This document shows, in pieces, positions 17,689 through 31,812 of a DNA stretch of 64,000 bases; the first letter of the stretch is position 1; every line of letters begins with the position of its first letter. This DNA comes from Cupriavidus oxalaticus (GTDB taxonomy: Bacteria; Pseudomonadota; Gammaproteobacteria; Burkholderiales; Burkholderiaceae). The DNA is taken from NCBI RefSeq assembly GCF_016894385.1, contig NZ_CP069812.1, forward strand, positions 2,108,001-2,172,000, written 5' to 3'. The notes beneath the pieces are model-generated. The model made no database searches and was not told the origin of the DNA. It saw only the letters and a program-made list of their open reading frames with translations. The position numbers were made by a program, and so were the translations under genes.

Positions 17689-17760
17689 GCGAATGCTTGA
17701 TGCTGGTTGGCTGCGGACCCGCTATTGTCGCCGATCCGCGGGATCCGCTGCCGGCAGGCG

Positions 17761-18579
17761 CTACTTCAGCATGAACGACATCGCCGACAGGCAGTTGAGC
17801 ATGCGCACCGCTGCCTGCACGGAATCGGCCTGCAAGCCCAGCGTCACGCCGTCCAGGCGTTCCAGCGCCGGCCACTGGCAGAACAGGTCGGCATGCGCCG
17901 GGGTCAGGGTCTGCAGCCGGGCATTCACCGGCGTGGCGAGCCGCAGGCATTGCGCCTGCGCCGCGGCGCGCACGCCGTCGGCCGCGGCCGCCTGGATCGC
18001 CTCGCGCGCCGCGGCCGGCGACAGCGTGGTGCCGCTGCCGAAGCCGCCGGCACGCTTGGTCCCGGCAAAGCGCGCCCACGGCATCAGCGGCCGGGTTTCC
18101 TGCACGAAGACATCGTCGCCGCTGGCCATCAGCACCGGCACGCCCAGCTCTCCGGCCAGCGCGCCGTAGAGGCCGGCCTCGCCCAGCTCCATGCCATTGA
18201 GCCAGACCCGGGCGAAGGCGCCGCTGTTGATGGTGTGCGCCAGCACGCCGCGGCTCTGCGCGCGGCCGTGGTAGCCGATCATCAGCACACCGTCGGCGCC
18301 GTCCTCGATGCCGGCCATCATGCCGAGGTAGCGCGGCTTGCCGAGCACCAGCCGCGCGCGCGGGTCGAGCTGGTCCGGCAGCAGGTTGCGGAAGCCGCCA
18401 TGCGAGTCGTTGACCAGCACTTCGGTGGCGCCGCCGGCAAAGGCGCCGGCGACGGCGGCATTGGCCTCGGCGGTCATCCAGGCGCGGGCGCGTTCGTATT
18501 CGCCGTTGCCGGGGCGGGTCTGCTCGGCGTGGAAGACGCCGGCAACGCCCTCGATATCGGTGGAAATCAGGATCTTCAT
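17761..18579 (-). CDS. M55-family D-aminopeptidase (DppA type)
   Basis: 272 residues, normal for the family. The N-terminus MKILISTDIEGVAGV carries the metal-binding Asp and Glu (STDIEG), VNDSHGGFRNL and MIGYHGRAQ supply the histidine ligands, followed by HTINSGAFARVWLNG. Bacillus DppA is a zinc D-aminopeptidase that forms a decamer and acts on D-Ala peptides. It is the last gene of the salvage operon, 8 bp after the P1 peptidase, so imported peptides with D-residues (for example from peptidoglycan) are plausible substrates. Confidence 0.88.
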   Translation of the reverse strand: MKILISTDIEGVAGVFHAEQTRPGNGEYERARAWMTAEANAAVAGAFAGGATEVLVNDSHGGFRNLLPDQLDPRARLVLGKPRYLGMMAGIEDGADGVLMIGYHGRAQSRGVLAHTINSGAFARVWLNGMELGEAGLYGALAGELGVPVLMASGDDVFVQETRPLMPWARFAGTKRAGGFGSGTTLSPAAAREAIQAAAADGVRAAAQAQCLRLATPVNARLQTLTPAHADLFCQWPALERLDGVTLGLQADSVQAAVRMLNCLSAMSFMLK

Positions 18580-18587
18580 CAGGCGGA

Positions 18588-19646
18588 TCAGGCAGACTGG
18601 TGCAGTTCTGGCAGGACCTCCAGCAAGGCGCGGCGGGCATGGCCGTCGCGGCCCTGCACCGTCGCCGCATGCCAGAGCGCATGGACGATGGCCTGCTCGA
18701 CACTGTCCGCGGCGGCGCGGAACAGCGGGTCGAGCAGCGTTTCGTGGAGCATGGCGATGGCGGGCATGGCGCGATCCGCCTGGTGCGGGACGGTACAGGC
18801 GGTCGAGAACGCGAGCGCGATATCGCCCGAGCCGTGCCCGAACACCGAGCCGGTACGCGCTAAGCCCGCCCCAGCGCGCAGCGACAGCCGGCGCAGCTGG
18901 CGCGCGTCCAGCGGCGCGTCGGTGGCCACGACCATGATGATCGAGCCCTTTTCAGGCTGCGCCGCCGCGTCGGGCTGCGCCAGCCGCTGCGCCAGCTGCG
19001 GCCCGACCAGCTTGCCCGCCAGCGTCAGCGACTCCGGCGTGCCGAAGTTGGCCAGCACCAGCGCGCCGACGCAATAGCGCTGCGCCATGCACGACACCAT
19101 GCGCGACGCCGTGCCGATACCACCCTTGACGCCAAACGACGACATGCCGCGCCCCGCACCGATCGCGCCCTGCACGACCTCCTGGCCGGCAGCGGCCAGC
19201 GCGGCGTCATAGTGGCTGCCGTCCACGGCCATGCGCTGGATATCGTTCAGGTAGCCGTCATTGCATTCGAACACCAGCGGATTGACGGTCGGCCACGCGC
19301 GCCCGATCTCCGGGTTGGCGGCGATCGCGGCGCGGATCTGTGCCTGCGCCACGGCGCCGACCGAGAAGGTGTTGGTCAGCGCAACCGGCGTCTCCAGCAC
19401 GCCCAGTTCGTCCACCTGCACCAGTCCGATGCTCTTGCCGAAGCCGTTGAGCACGGTGGCCGCCGCGGGCACCTTGTCGCGGTACGGATCACCGCCGTGC
19501 GGGCGGATCACGGTGACGCCGGTCTGCACCGCATCCTGCGCCAGCGTGCAGTGGCCCACGGTCACGCCCGGCACGTCGGCAATGCTGTCGCGCGATCCGG
19601 CCGGCAGAGTGCCGATGCGCGGTACGCCCTGCGTCGAGGTCTGCAT
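18588..19646 (-). CDS. P1-family aminopeptidase (DmpA/BapA type, self-processing)
   Basis: 352 residues from MQTSTQGVPRIG. The family starts with IADVPGVTVGHCTL and contains ALTNTFSVGAVAQAQ, VFECNDGYLNDIQ and GRGMSSFGVKGGIGTASR. The expected autocleavage and nucleophile site is the Gly-Ser in KGSIIMVVATDAPLD (Ser about residue 235), which becomes the N-terminus of the beta chain in DmpA. Known members hydrolyse D-Ala amides, L-amino acid amides and beta-amino acid peptides. It starts 4 bp after the GsiD-type permease gene and ends 8 bp before the M55 peptidase gene, clearly within the operon. Confidence 0.9.
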   Translation of the reverse strand: MQTSTQGVPRIGTLPAGSRDSIADVPGVTVGHCTLAQDAVQTGVTVIRPHGGDPYRDKVPAAATVLNGFGKSIGLVQVDELGVLETPVALTNTFSVGAVAQAQIRAAIAANPEIGRAWPTVNPLVFECNDGYLNDIQRMAVDGSHYDAALAAAGQEVVQGAIGAGRGMSSFGVKGGIGTASRMVSCMAQRYCVGALVLANFGTPESLTLAGKLVGPQLAQRLAQPDAAAQPEKGSIIMVVATDAPLDARQLRRLSLRAGAGLARTGSVFGHGSGDIALAFSTACTVPHQADRAMPAIAMLHETLLDPLFRAAADSVEQAIVHALWHAATVQGRDGHARRALLEVLPELHQSA

Positions 19647-19650
19647 GGCT

Positions 19651-20565
19651 TTAGCGCCGGTCGATCTTGGGATCCAGCGCGTCGCGCAGGCCGTCGCCAA
19701 GCAGGTTGAACGCCAGCACCGTCAGGAAGATCGCCAGGCTCGGGAAGATCGCCACGTGCGGTGCGGTCACCATGTCGGCGCGCGCTTCGTTGAGCATCGC
19801 GCCCCACTCCGGCGTGGGCGGCTGCGCGCCCAGCCCCAGGAACGACAGGCTGGCCGCGGTGATGATCGAGGTGCCGATCCGCATCGAGAAATACACCACG
19901 ATCGACGACACCGTGCCCGGCAGGATATGGCGCATCAGGATGGTCCAGTCCGACGCGCCGATGCTGCGCGCCGCCTCGACGTATGTCAGCCGCTTCAGCA
20001 TCAGCGTATTGCCGCGCACCAGCCGCGCGAACGCCGGGATGCTGAAGATCGCCACGGCGAAGATCACGTTGGTCATGCCGTTGCCCAGGATCGCCACGAT
20101 GCCGATCGCCAGCAGGATGCCCGGGAAGGCAAAGAGCACGTCGGAGATCCGCATCACGATGCGGTCCCACCAGCCTTCGTAGTAGCCGGCCAGCAGGCCC
20201 AGCACGGTGCCGATCACCGCGCCGATGATCACCGACAGGAAACCCGCCGCCAGCGAGATGCGCGCCCCGGCCAGGATGCGGCTGAAGATATCGCGCCCGA
20301 GCGAATCGACGCCCATCCAGTGCGCGGCCGACGGACCCGCGTTGAGCGCGTCGTAGTCAAAGAAATTCTCGGGGTCGTACGGCACGATATGCGGCGCCAG
20401 CACGGCGACCAGCACCAGCAGCAGCACGAACACGCCGGCGCCCAGCGCCAGGTGCTGCTTGCGGAATTTGCGCCAGAACTCGGTCCAGGGCGTGCGCACG
20501 GCCTCCGGCACGGGGGCGGTTGCAGGTGCCGCTTCGCTTGCGGCGGGCGTGGAAAGCTCAGTCAT
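19651..20565 (-). CDS. gsiD: ABC transporter permease, GsiD/DppC type
   Basis: 304 residues. An Ala/Pro-rich cytoplasmic N-terminus leads to the first helix ([21 protein letters not shown]), then the class motif [22 protein letters not shown], and the EAA loop [25 protein letters not shown] in two parts. It ends [14 protein letters not shown]. Together with the GsiC-type permease it forms the membrane channel of the importer. The symbol is by analogy with the E. coli iaaA-gsiABCD operon, whose gene order this cluster matches. Confidence 0.9.
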   Translation of the reverse strand: MTELSTPAASEAAPATAPVPEAVRTPWTEFWRKFRKQHLALGAGVFVLLLVLVAVLAPHIVPYDPENFFDYDALNAGPSAAHWMGVDSLGRDIFSRILAGARISLAAGFLSVIIGAVIGTVLGLLAGYYEGWWDRIVMRISDVLFAFPGILLAIGIVAILGNGMTNVIFAVAIFSIPAFARLVRGNTLMLKRLTYVEAARSIGASDWTILMRHILPGTVSSIVVYFSMRIGTSIITAASLSFLGLGAQPPTPEWGAMLNEARADMVTAPHVAIFPSLAIFLTVLAFNLLGDGLRDALDPKIDRR

Positions 20566-20572
20566 GCCGGCC

Positions 20573-21493
20573 TCACTTGTAGCGGATGGTGGGATTGATC
20601 ACGGTGTAGAGCATGTCCACCACCAGGTTGATCAGGATGAATTCGAGCGAGAACAGCAGCACCTCGGCCTGGATCACCGGGTAGTCGCGCATCTCGACGG
20701 CATCGACCAGCAGGCGCCCGAGCCCCGGCCAGTTGAACACCTTCTCGACCACGATCGAGCCGCCCAGCAGGAAACCGAACTGCAGGCCCATCATCGTCAC
20801 CACCGGGATCATCGCGTTGCGCAGGCCGTGCTTGGCCACCACCACCGTTTCGCGCACGCCCTTGGCGCGGGCGGTGCGGATAAAGTCTTCCTGCAGCACC
20901 TCGACGAACGAAGCGCGGGTAAAGCGCGCCATCACCGCCGCCACCGCGGCGCCCAGCGTGATCGACGGCAGCACGTAGTGCTTCCAGCTGTCGGCGCCGA
21001 TCGACGGCAGCCAGCCCAGCTGCACCGAGAACACCTCCATCAGCAGCATGCCGAGCGCAAAGGCGGGGAACGAAATGCCCGAGACCGCCAGCGTCATGCC
21101 CAGCCGGTCCGGCCAGCGGTTGCGCCATACCGCCGAGCCGATGCCGATCGCCATGCCGAACACCACCGCCCAGGCCATCGACGCCACCGTCAGCAGCAGC
21201 GTCGGCATGAAGCGGTCACCGATCTCTTCGCTCACCGGACGCTTGGTGCGCAGCGAATGGCCGAACTCGCCGCGGATCGCATTGGAGAAAAAATTGACGA
21301 ACTGCTCGGGCAGCGGCCGGTCCAGGCCCAGGTCCTTGCGCACCAGCTCGACCGTGGCCGAGTCGGCCTCGGGGCCCGCCGCCAGCCGCGCGGGATCGCC
21401 CGGCAGCAGGTGGACGAACAGGAACACCAGCACTGCCACGATCAGCAGCGTGGGGATCACGCCCAGCACGCGTTTGAGGAAGTAGTTCAGCAT
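20573..21493 (-). CDS. gsiC: ABC transporter permease, GsiC/DppB type
   Basis: 306 residues from [20 protein letters not shown]; the frame extends 23 codons further upstream but those residues are Arg-rich and not family-like. [13 protein letters not shown] is the DppB-class N-terminal motif, and the EAA loop is [21 protein letters not shown] then [17 protein letters not shown]. The C-terminus [17 protein letters not shown] is complete. It overlaps nothing; 7 bp separate it from the next permease gene. Confidence 0.92.
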   Translation of the reverse strand: MLNYFLKRVLGVIPTLLIVAVLVFLFVHLLPGDPARLAAGPEADSATVELVRKDLGLDRPLPEQFVNFFSNAIRGEFGHSLRTKRPVSEEIGDRFMPTLLLTVASMAWAVVFGMAIGIGSAVWRNRWPDRLGMTLAVSGISFPAFALGMLLMEVFSVQLGWLPSIGADSWKHYVLPSITLGAAVAAVMARFTRASFVEVLQEDFIRTARAKGVRETVVVAKHGLRNAMIPVVTMMGLQFGFLLGGSIVVEKVFNWPGLGRLLVDAVEMRDYPVIQAEVLLFSLEFILINLVVDMLYTVINPTIRYK

Positions 21494-21628
21494 TGCACAC
21501 CATGAAGAAAGGCCGCGGGACGCCTGCCTGCGAACCCCGCGTCGCGGGCAGGCGGCCACCATCGGCTTACTGCTTTACTGCTCGGTTGGGCGGGGTCCTT
21601 TGAGGCGGCCAGAGTACTGCCGGCGCCC

Positions 21629-21746
21629 GCCCTCACCCCCGGCCCCTCTCCCGCATGCGGGAGAGGGGAGCAAACCGCCGGAGCTGGAACGACCCACTGC
21701 GTTCTCCCCTCTCCCGCGCGCGCGGGAGAGGGGCGGGGGTGAGGGC
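21629..21746. repeat. composite REP-like element, two palindromes in a larger inverted repeat (copies B1 and B2)
   Basis: B1 (21643-21668) has arms CCCCTCTCCCGC and GCGGGAGAGGGG; B2 (21706-21733) has arms CCCCTCTCCCGCG and CGCGGGAGAGGGG. The pair is bracketed by perfect outer arms GCCCTCACCCCC and GGGGGTGAGGGC, so the whole 118-bp unit can fold as one long hairpin as well as two small ones. It lies in the 290-bp gap between the receptor gene and the first permease gene of the gsi-type operon, where it could attenuate or protect the message. Confidence 0.85.
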
Positions 21747-21783
21747 CAGCACCTCAACGAAGTGCCGCCGCTCATCTCACCCC

Positions 21784-23331
21784 TCACTGCTTGACATCGA
21801 TCTCATCAAAATTGAACGACCCATCCGGCATCACATACGCCCCGGTCAGCCGCTTGCTGCGTGCGAACAGCACCTTCTCCGTCACCAGGAAGGCCCACGG
21901 CGCATCCTTCCAGATGCGTTCCTGCGCGTCCTTGTACAGGCGGGCCTTCTCGCTGCGGTCGGTGGTGCGCAGCGCGCCGGCGATATCCGCATCGACCTGG
22001 TCGTTCTTGTAGTAGGCGGTGTTCAGCAGCTTGGGCGGCATCGATTCCGAAGCCAGCAGCGGACGCAGCGCCCAGTCCGATTCACCGGTCGACGACGACC
22101 AGCCGATGTAGTAGATGCGCACGCCGGCGTCTTCCGGCTTCTGCACGCTTTCGACCTTTTCCACGCGCTGGCCCGCTTCCAGCGCCTGCACCTGCGCCTT
22201 GATGCCGACCTGCTGCAGCTGCTGCTGCACGAACTGGATCACCTTCTGCGCGGTGGTGTGGTTGTACGCCGACCACAGCGTGGTGTCGAAGCCGTTCGGA
22301 TAGCCGGCCTCCTTCAGCAGCGCGCGCGCCTTGGCCGGGTCATACGGCCACGGGCCCAGCTTCTCGGCATAGTCCACGCCCGGCGGCACCACGCCTTCGG
22401 CCGGCACGGCATAGCCGGCGAACGCCACCTTGGCCAGTGCGTCCTTGTTGATGGCGTAGTTGATGGCCTGGCGCACCCTGGGGTCGTTGAACGGCTTGAC
22501 CGTGGTGTTCAGGCTCAGGTAGCGCTGGATGATCGACGGCGACGCGATCAGCTCGACCTTGGCGCTGTTCTTCAGCACCGCGGCCTGCTCGAACGGGATG
22601 CTGAAGGCAAAGTCCGCCTCGCCGGTCTGCATCACGGCGGCGCGCGTGTTGTTGTCGACCACCGGCTTCCAGGTGATGGTGTCGATCTTCGGGTAGCCGG
22701 TCTTCCAGAAGCCGGCAAACTTCTTGCCCTTGAGGTGATCGGGCTGCTTCCACTCGACGAACTCGAACGGGCCGGTGCCGACCGGGTGGAAGGCAATCTC
22801 CTTGCCGTACTTCTGCAGCGCCGTCGGCGAGATCATCACCGCCGACGGGTGCGCCAGCACGTTGATGAACGGCGAGAACGGCTCCTTCAGCGTGACCTTG
22901 ACGGTGTTGGCGTCGACCACGTCGGTCCTGGCCACGCGGTTGAACAGCGTGTAGCGCTTGAGCTTGTTGGCGGGGTTGGTCACGCGGTCGAGGTTGGCCT
23001 TGACCGCGGCGGCGTCGAACGCGCTGCCGTCGTGGAACTTGACGCCCTTCTTCAGCTTGATGGTGTAGGTGAGGCCGTCCTTGCTGACGTCATAGCTCTC
23101 GGCCAGCACGTTGACCAGCTTCATGTCCTTGTCCATGCCGAACAGGCCCTGATAGAAGCTCTTGGACACGGCCTGCGACAGCGTGTCGTTGGCGTCGTAC
23201 GGGTCCAGCGTGGTGAACGTGGAAGCGACAGCCATCACCGCGTCCTTGGCGGCAAAGGCCGACACCGGCGCCAGCGCGCCAGCCATGAGCAGCCCGGCCA
23301 GCAGCCTGGGCGAAACCATCCGTGCAGACAT
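21784..23331 (-). CDS. gsiB: ABC transporter solute-binding protein, GsiB/DppA type
   Basis: 515 residues from [20 protein letters not shown], a signal peptide with cleavage near SAFAAKD. An AAGGAG site lies about 8 bases before this ATG, and the longer upstream frame is a shadow. The fold is cluster [33 protein letters not shown] in two blocks, [42 protein letters not shown]. In E. coli the homologue binds glutathione. The ligand here is probably a short peptide or glutathione-like compound, judging by the peptidases in the same operon. Confidence 0.9.
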   Translation of the reverse strand: MSARMVSPRLLAGLLMAGALAPVSAFAAKDAVMAVASTFTTLDPYDANDTLSQAVSKSFYQGLFGMDKDMKLVNVLAESYDVSKDGLTYTIKLKKGVKFHDGSAFDAAAVKANLDRVTNPANKLKRYTLFNRVARTDVVDANTVKVTLKEPFSPFINVLAHPSAVMISPTALQKYGKEIAFHPVGTGPFEFVEWKQPDHLKGKKFAGFWKTGYPKIDTITWKPVVDNNTRAAVMQTGEADFAFSIPFEQAAVLKNSAKVELIASPSIIQRYLSLNTTVKPFNDPRVRQAINYAINKDALAKVAFAGYAVPAEGVVPPGVDYAEKLGPWPYDPAKARALLKEAGYPNGFDTTLWSAYNHTTAQKVIQFVQQQLQQVGIKAQVQALEAGQRVEKVESVQKPEDAGVRIYYIGWSSSTGESDWALRPLLASESMPPKLLNTAYYKNDQVDADIAGALRTTDRSEKARLYKDAQERIWKDAPWAFLVTEKVLFARSKRLTGAYVMPDGSFNFDEIDVKQ

Positions 23332-23359
23332 CTCGATTCTCCTTGGATTGACTTCCGTT

Positions 23360-25264
<1,905 letters not shown>

Positions 25265-25314
25265 GGGAACTCCTAGTGTTGCTGCGTGATGCTCAGGACT
25301 TGCGGATATGGGGA

Positions 25315-26283
25315 TCAGCCGTAGATCGAGACGCTGGCCGCCTCGCCCACGCGGGCAAAGCCGCGGTACATGCCTTCGGTGTTGAACGGCAGCGTGACGT
25401 TGCCGTCGCGGTCGACCGCAATCAGCCCGCCGCGGCCTTCGATGGCGACCAGTTTTTCCATCACCACGCGCCGTGCCGATTCTTCCAGCGACAGGCCTGC
25501 ATAGCGCATCTGCGCCGAGACATCGTGCGCGGCCACGGTGCGGATAAACATCTCGCCGGTGCCGGTGGCCGACACCGCCACCACGTCGTCGGCATAGCAG
25601 CCCGCGCCGATGACCGGGGTATCGCCGACGCGCCCCACCTTCTTGTTGGTCACGCCGCCGGTGGAGGTCGCCGCGGCAAGGTTGCCGCGGCTGTCGCATG
25701 CCACCGCGCCGACGGTGCCGAACTTGCTGTCGGGGTCGATCGGGTCGGCCGGCATGTTCCGTGCCGCCAGGGCAGCAGCATCGTGGTCGAGCAGCGCCAT
25801 GCCGGCGGTACCGCGGGCGCGCTGCCATTGCTCATGGCGTGCCTGCGTGAAGTAGTAGTCCTGCTCCACCAGCTCCAGCCCCTGTGCGGCGGCGAAGGCC
25901 TCGGCGCCGGTGCCGGCAAACAGCACATGTTCGCTGTGGTCGAGCACCGCGCGCGCCGCCAGCACCGGGTTGCGCAGCCGCGTGACGCAGGCGACCGCGC
26001 CGGCAGCGCGGGTGGCGCCGTCCATCACCGCCGCGTCGAGTTCATAGGTGCCGGCATGGGTCAGCACGGCGCCCTTGCCCGCGTTGAACAGCGGGCATTC
26101 CTCCAGCAGGCGCACGGCCTCGGTCACGGCATCGAGCGCCGTGCCGCCGGCGGCCAGGATGCGCTGGCCGGCCTGCAGCACGTGTTCCAGCGCCTCGGTG
26201 TATTCGCGTTCGCGCGCGGGGTCCATCGCCTCGCGGGTGATAGTGCCGGCGCCGCCGTGGATGGCAATGACTGCTTGTTGCAT
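25315..26283 (-). CDS. iaaA: isoaspartyl peptidase / type III L-asparaginase (IaaA type)
   Basis: 322 residues of the N-terminal nucleophile hydrolase family. The start is [23 protein letters not shown] [16 protein letters not shown] and ELDAAVMDG follow. The precursor is cleaved before the nucleophilic threonine in [20 protein letters not shown] (about Thr190), and the beta chain continues [24 protein letters not shown] with the oxyanion region. It hydrolyses isoaspartyl dipeptides and L-asparagine. It lies between the regulator and the ATPase gene and matches the E. coli iaaA-gsi arrangement. Confidence 0.92.
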   Translation of the reverse strand: MQQAVIAIHGGAGTITREAMDPAREREYTEALEHVLQAGQRILAAGGTALDAVTEAVRLLEECPLFNAGKGAVLTHAGTYELDAAVMDGATRAAGAVACVTRLRNPVLAARAVLDHSEHVLFAGTGAEAFAAAQGLELVEQDYYFTQARHEQWQRARGTAGMALLDHDAAALAARNMPADPIDPDSKFGTVGAVACDSRGNLAAATSTGGVTNKKVGRVGDTPVIGAGCYADDVVAVSATGTGEMFIRTVAAHDVSAQMRYAGLSLEESARRVVMEKLVAIEGRGGLIAVDRDGNVTLPFNTEGMYRGFARVGEAASVSIYG

Positions 26284-26291
26284 GGAATGGC

Positions 26292-27299
26292 TCAGGACTT
26301 CTTGAGGTTGGACGCGCGGCGGCGCGTGGTGCCCACCGCCTGGTCTTCGGTAGGCTGCGCTCCGGTTGGCCCGGTGGGTCCGGTCGGCCCGGCGCGGCCG
26401 GCGCGTTCGGCGCCCGGCGTGCCATAGAGCCACGGCAGCAGGAATTCGGTCATTTCGGCGGCGGCCTTGACCGGCTGCTCGGCGCGGTGCGCGACCGCGC
26501 CGCACAGCGCTTCGATCAGCGCCAGCACGGTCGCATCGGAGTTGGCCGAGAGCCGGTTGGCGGCCTGCGCGTACAGCGCGATATCGGCCAGTGGCGCCAG
26601 CGGCGAGGTCGGCCCGTCGGTCAGCGCCAGCACCCGGCCGCCGTGCGCCTTGACGCGCTGCGCCAGCTCGATGGAGTCGGTCACGTAGCGCGGGAAGGCG
26701 ATCACGATCAGCAGGTCGCTCGGCTGCAGCTTGAACAGCTGGCGTGCTGCGTGCGAGGCGCCGCCGGCGCCGGCGACCGAGGTCACCATGCGGCAATGCA
26801 TTTCCAGGCCATGCTGCAGCAGGCCGGCCAGGAAGCCGCTGGCGCCGAAGCCCGCCACGTAGACGCGCTGCGCACCCAGGATCGCCGCGACCGCGCGCTC
26901 GCACGCCTGCGCATCGATGCCGCGGCGCGTGGCTTCGGCATTGGCGGCCGCATCCTCGAGCGAGGCGGCGAACACTTCGGCCACCGTCGCGGGCCGTTCC
27001 AGCTCGCTGCGCAGCCGCTCGACCGGCGCCAGCGTGGCCTCGAAGCCGCGCACCAGCTCGGTACGGAACTGCGGATAGCCATCGAAGCCCAGCGCCCGCG
27101 CAAAGCGGTTGGCGGTGGCCACCGACACCTCCACCGCCGCGGCAAACTCATCGATGCGCATCGTGGCCGCGCGGAACAGGTTGGCCAGCACGTATTCCGC
27201 CATGCGGCGGTGCGCCGGCGTCAGCGTGGGCAGGCTGCGCGCGATGCGGTCGGAGATCGAATGGCCTTGGGTCATGTCGGGTCGGGACGGCATGCGCAT
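26292..27299 (-). CDS. RpiR/MurR-family transcriptional regulator with Gly-Pro-Thr tail
   Basis: About 335 residues. The N-terminal HTH_6 domain is RIARSLPTLTPAHRRMAEYV then MRIDEFAAAVEVSVATANRFARALGF; the C-terminal SIS (sugar isomerase) domain contains RVYVAGFGASGFLAG and LLIVIAFPRYVTDSIELAQRV, normally the site for a phosphosugar or similar effector. Several in-frame starts exist (27362, 27299, 27293, 27275) and none has a clear ribosome binding site; the longest begins inside an AT-rich promoter-like patch, so an internal ATG is preferred. The tail has AGRAGPTGPTGPTGAQP, an unusual collagen-like triplet run. It probably controls the peptidase-transport operon that follows 8 bp downstream. 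Confidence 0.82.
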   Translation of the reverse strand: MRMPSRPDMTQGHSISDRIARSLPTLTPAHRRMAEYVLANLFRAATMRIDEFAAAVEVSVATANRFARALGFDGYPQFRTELVRGFEATLAPVERLRSELERPATVAEVFAASLEDAAANAEATRRGIDAQACERAVAAILGAQRVYVAGFGASGFLAGLLQHGLEMHCRMVTSVAGAGGASHAARQLFKLQPSDLLIVIAFPRYVTDSIELAQRVKAHGGRVLALTDGPTSPLAPLADIALYAQAANRLSANSDATVLALIEALCGAVAHRAEQPVKAAAEMTEFLLPWLYGTPGAERAGRAGPTGPTGPTGAQPTEDQAVGTTRRRASNLKKS

Positions 27300-27579
27300 G
27301 GCGACGCTGCCGGTTACATCCTGAAAAACGAATGAAAATGAATTTACACTCAACCCACTCATAAAGAAAATAGAGTTTTGGCAGTTCGAGGGTAATCCCT
27401 AGCACCGACCGCCATGCGGCGCACCGGGGCGGTGCGCGATGCCGCGGCATTTCTGGTGTTTCGCCATTCGCGGGCATGTCCTGCACCGGAAACGCTACAA
27501 TGCCGGCCAGCGCCGCCAACCCGCCTTGGCCGGCTTTTCCGCGTAGTTGCCAGTACCCCGTTCAGAAGTTTCCCCGCAC

Positions 27580-29511
<1,932 letters not shown>

Positions 29512-29579
29512 GGAAGACCAAGGCCTCGACAGCAAACACAAACAACGTCTGCAAGAAAGCCGACACCCCCTTGCGTACG

Positions 29580-29600
29580 CTCTCCCGCTCGCGGGAGAGG
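29580..29600. repeat. REP-like dispersed palindrome, copy C
   Basis: CTCTCCCGC and GCGGGAGAG around TC, followed by GGGAGCAAAC. It has the same core and same 3' tail (GGGGAGCAAAC) as the copy at 21643. It lies just past the ABC-F gene, between convergent genes. Confidence 0.8.
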
Positions 29601-29635
29601 GGAGCAAACAAGCGGGTCAGTAAAGTCCGTAGCAC

Positions 29636-29668
29636 TGAAACAAAACCGGCGCCCCAAGGCGCCGGCTT
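29636..29668 (-). terminator. intrinsic terminator of dsbB
   Basis: A perfect stem CCGGCGCC/GGCGCCGG with a 4-base loop; read on the minus strand it is followed by TTTTGTTTC. It begins about 20 bases past the dsbB stop codon. Confidence 0.65.
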
Positions 29669-29687
29669 CATCGCCATCCCCGCAACC

Positions 29688-30173
29688 TCAACGGAAATTC
29701 TTCTCCCGCCGGATCAGCCCCACCGCCAGCGTCAGCGTCAGGATGAACAGCCAGATCAGCGACCACGCCGGCACCGACAGGCCCAGCACCGGCGGCAGCG
29801 GCGCCGCGCACAGGCCATCGGCATAGAACACCTGCGGCAGCACCTTGGCGGTCGGCAGCGCGTTGACCCAGTTCTCCAGCGGGTCGATGCCGCAGGTCGC
29901 CTTGGGGTTCAGCAGCAGCGAAACATGGTAAACAGCGACAGCAATGCCGGCGATGCCGGACAGCATGCCCAGGCCCTGCCACAACGAGCGCGTGTTCTGC
30001 GCCACCACGGCGAGCAGCGAGAAGATGCCGATGCCGACAAACGCAAAGCGCTGCATCACGCAAAGCGGACAGGGCTGGTAGCCCTTTTCGAACTGCAGGT
30101 AGAGCGCAACGCCGACCAGGCCAAAGGAAACCAGGGCGATCAGCAGGAAATAGGCGCGGGAATTGGCTTGCAT
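29688..30173 (-). CDS. dsbB: disulfide bond formation protein DsbB
   Basis: 161 residues from MQANSRAYFLLIALVS; the longer upstream frame is not DsbB-like. Four membrane helices are visible. The first periplasmic cysteine pair is in YQPCPLCVMQRF (Cys35 and Cys38), and the second pair is Cys94 (KATCGIDP) and Cys122 (ADGLCAAP). DsbB reoxidises periplasmic DsbA and passes electrons to ubiquinone. The conserved arginine after CPLCxxQR is present. The gene is convergent with the ABC-F gene. Confidence 0.93.
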   Translation of the reverse strand: MQANSRAYFLLIALVSFGLVGVALYLQFEKGYQPCPLCVMQRFAFVGIGIFSLLAVVAQNTRSLWQGLGMLSGIAGIAVAVYHVSLLLNPKATCGIDPLENWVNALPTAKVLPQVFYADGLCAAPLPPVLGLSVPAWSLIWLFILTLTLAVGLIRREKNFR

Positions 30174-30350
30174 AGCGGTGATAAAGGGTGATCCGGGGTG
30201 ATCCGGCAAACGGGTGCCGTCAGTTGTGTTCAGTTCGGGGTCGCGGCATTGCTGCGCATTATTACCGATTTTTCCGCGCCCGCCTTGGGCGCCACATCGG
30301 CTGCGCCCCTGCCCCGTGGCAGAGCGACGCAAGCTGCCAGCGTCCACGCC

Positions 30351-31712
30351 TCAATCCAGATGCCGCACGCGATCGATGGCCTGCTCGATGCGCTCCACCG
30401 CGATCACTTCAAGGCCATCGATCTTCTGCTTGGGCGCGTTGGCCTTGGGAATCACAGCCAGCGTGAAGCCCAGCTTGGCGGCCTCCTTCAACCGCTCCTG
30501 TCCGCGCGGGCTGGGCCGGATCTCGCCGGCCAGGCCGACTTCGCCAAACACCACCAGCCCGCGCGGCAGCGGCTTGTTGCGCATCGACGAATGGATCGAC
30601 AGCAGCACCGCCAGGTCGGCGGCCGGCTCCGTGATCTTGACCCCGCCCACCGCGTTCAGGAACACATCCTGGTCGAAGCAGGCAATGCCCGCATGCCGGT
30701 GCAGCACCGCCAGCAGCAGCGCCAGCCGGTTCTGCTCCAGTCCCACCGCCAGCCGGCGCGGGTTGGGCACGTGGGCGGTGTCGACCAGCGCCTGGATCTC
30801 CACCAGCAGCGGGCGCGTGCCCTCCTGCGTCACCAGCACGCACGAGCCGGCCACGGTCTCTTCATGCTGCGACAGGAACAGTGCCGACGGGTTGCTGATG
30901 CCGCGCAGCCCGCGCTCGGTCATGGCGAACACGCCCAGCTCGTTGACCGCGCCGAAGCGGTTCTTGAAGGCACGGATCAGCCGGTGCGAAGAATGCGTAT
31001 CGCCCTCGAAATACAGCACCGTGTCGACGATATGCTCCAGCACGCGCGGGCCGGCCAGGCTGCCTTCCTTGGTCACGTGGCCGACCAGGATGATGGTGAT
31101 GCCGCTGCTCTTGGCGATGCGCGTCAGCTGCGCGGCGCATTCGCGCACCTGCGCGACCGAGCCCGGCGCCGAGGTCAGCGCCTCCGAGTACAGCGTCTGG
31201 ATCGAGTCGATCACCGCCACTTCCGGCTTCTCGGCTTCGAGCGTGGCCTGGATCTTCTCGAGCTGGATTTCGGCGAGCAGCCCCAGCGCCGGGCTTTCCA
31301 CGCCGAGCCGCTGCGCGCGCAGGGCGATCTGCGCGCCCGATTCTTCGCCGCTGACATAGAGCACGCGGCGCTGCCCGGCCAGGTTGGCCAGCGCCTGCAG
31401 CAGCAGCGTGGACTTGCCGATGCCGGGATCGCCGCCGATCAGCACCACGCCGCCCGACACCAGGCCGCCGCCCAGCACGCGGTCGAACTCGTCGATGCCG
31501 CTGGAAAAGCGCGGCACGTCGGCCGCGTCGATCTCCGACAGCTTGCGCACCGTGGCCGATGCCGCCAGCGGCTGGAAGCGCTTGGACGCGGCCGTCTCGG
31601 CCACCGTTTCCACCAGCGTGTTCCATTGCTGGCAGTGCGGGCACTGGCCGGCCCAGCGCGGCGCGGTGCCGCCGCATTCGGTACAGGTGTAGACGGTCTT
31701 GGTCTTGGCCAA
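30351..31712 (-). CDS. radA: DNA repair protein RadA
   Basis: 453 residues. The N-terminal four-cysteine zinc finger is YTCTECGGTAPRWAGQCPHC; the RecA-like ATPase has Walker A GGDPGIGKSTLLLQ, and the RadA-specific KNRFG motif is in RAFKNRFGAVNEL. The C-terminal Lon-like domain (VNPRRLAVGL..., DVFLNAVGGVKITEPAADL) is complete. RadA promotes branch migration in recombination and helps process recombination intermediates. The start codon is TTG (LAKTKTVYTC), with AAGGA 8 bases upstream. Confidence 0.95.
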   Translation of the reverse strand: MAKTKTVYTCTECGGTAPRWAGQCPHCQQWNTLVETVAETAASKRFQPLAASATVRKLSEIDAADVPRFSSGIDEFDRVLGGGLVSGGVVLIGGDPGIGKSTLLLQALANLAGQRRVLYVSGEESGAQIALRAQRLGVESPALGLLAEIQLEKIQATLEAEKPEVAVIDSIQTLYSEALTSAPGSVAQVRECAAQLTRIAKSSGITIILVGHVTKEGSLAGPRVLEHIVDTVLYFEGDTHSSHRLIRAFKNRFGAVNELGVFAMTERGLRGISNPSALFLSQHEETVAGSCVLVTQEGTRPLLVEIQALVDTAHVPNPRRLAVGLEQNRLALLLAVLHRHAGIACFDQDVFLNAVGGVKITEPAADLAVLLSIHSSMRNKPLPRGLVVFGEVGLAGEIRPSPRGQERLKEAAKLGFTLAVIPKANAPKQKIDGLEVIAVERIEQAIDRVRHLD

Positions 31713-31812
31713 TGGAAAATCCTTGCGGGAAAGAACGAGCCGGGCGCAAATGTGGCCCGGCCCTCACACTAACCGGCGGCAATCGCTGCCGCCAGCTCTC
31801 GCTTGCAACCTT

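Noticed and set aside
21629..21746. Possible CRISPR-like repeats
   Set aside because: There are only two units in inverted orientation, with no regular spacers and no cas genes.
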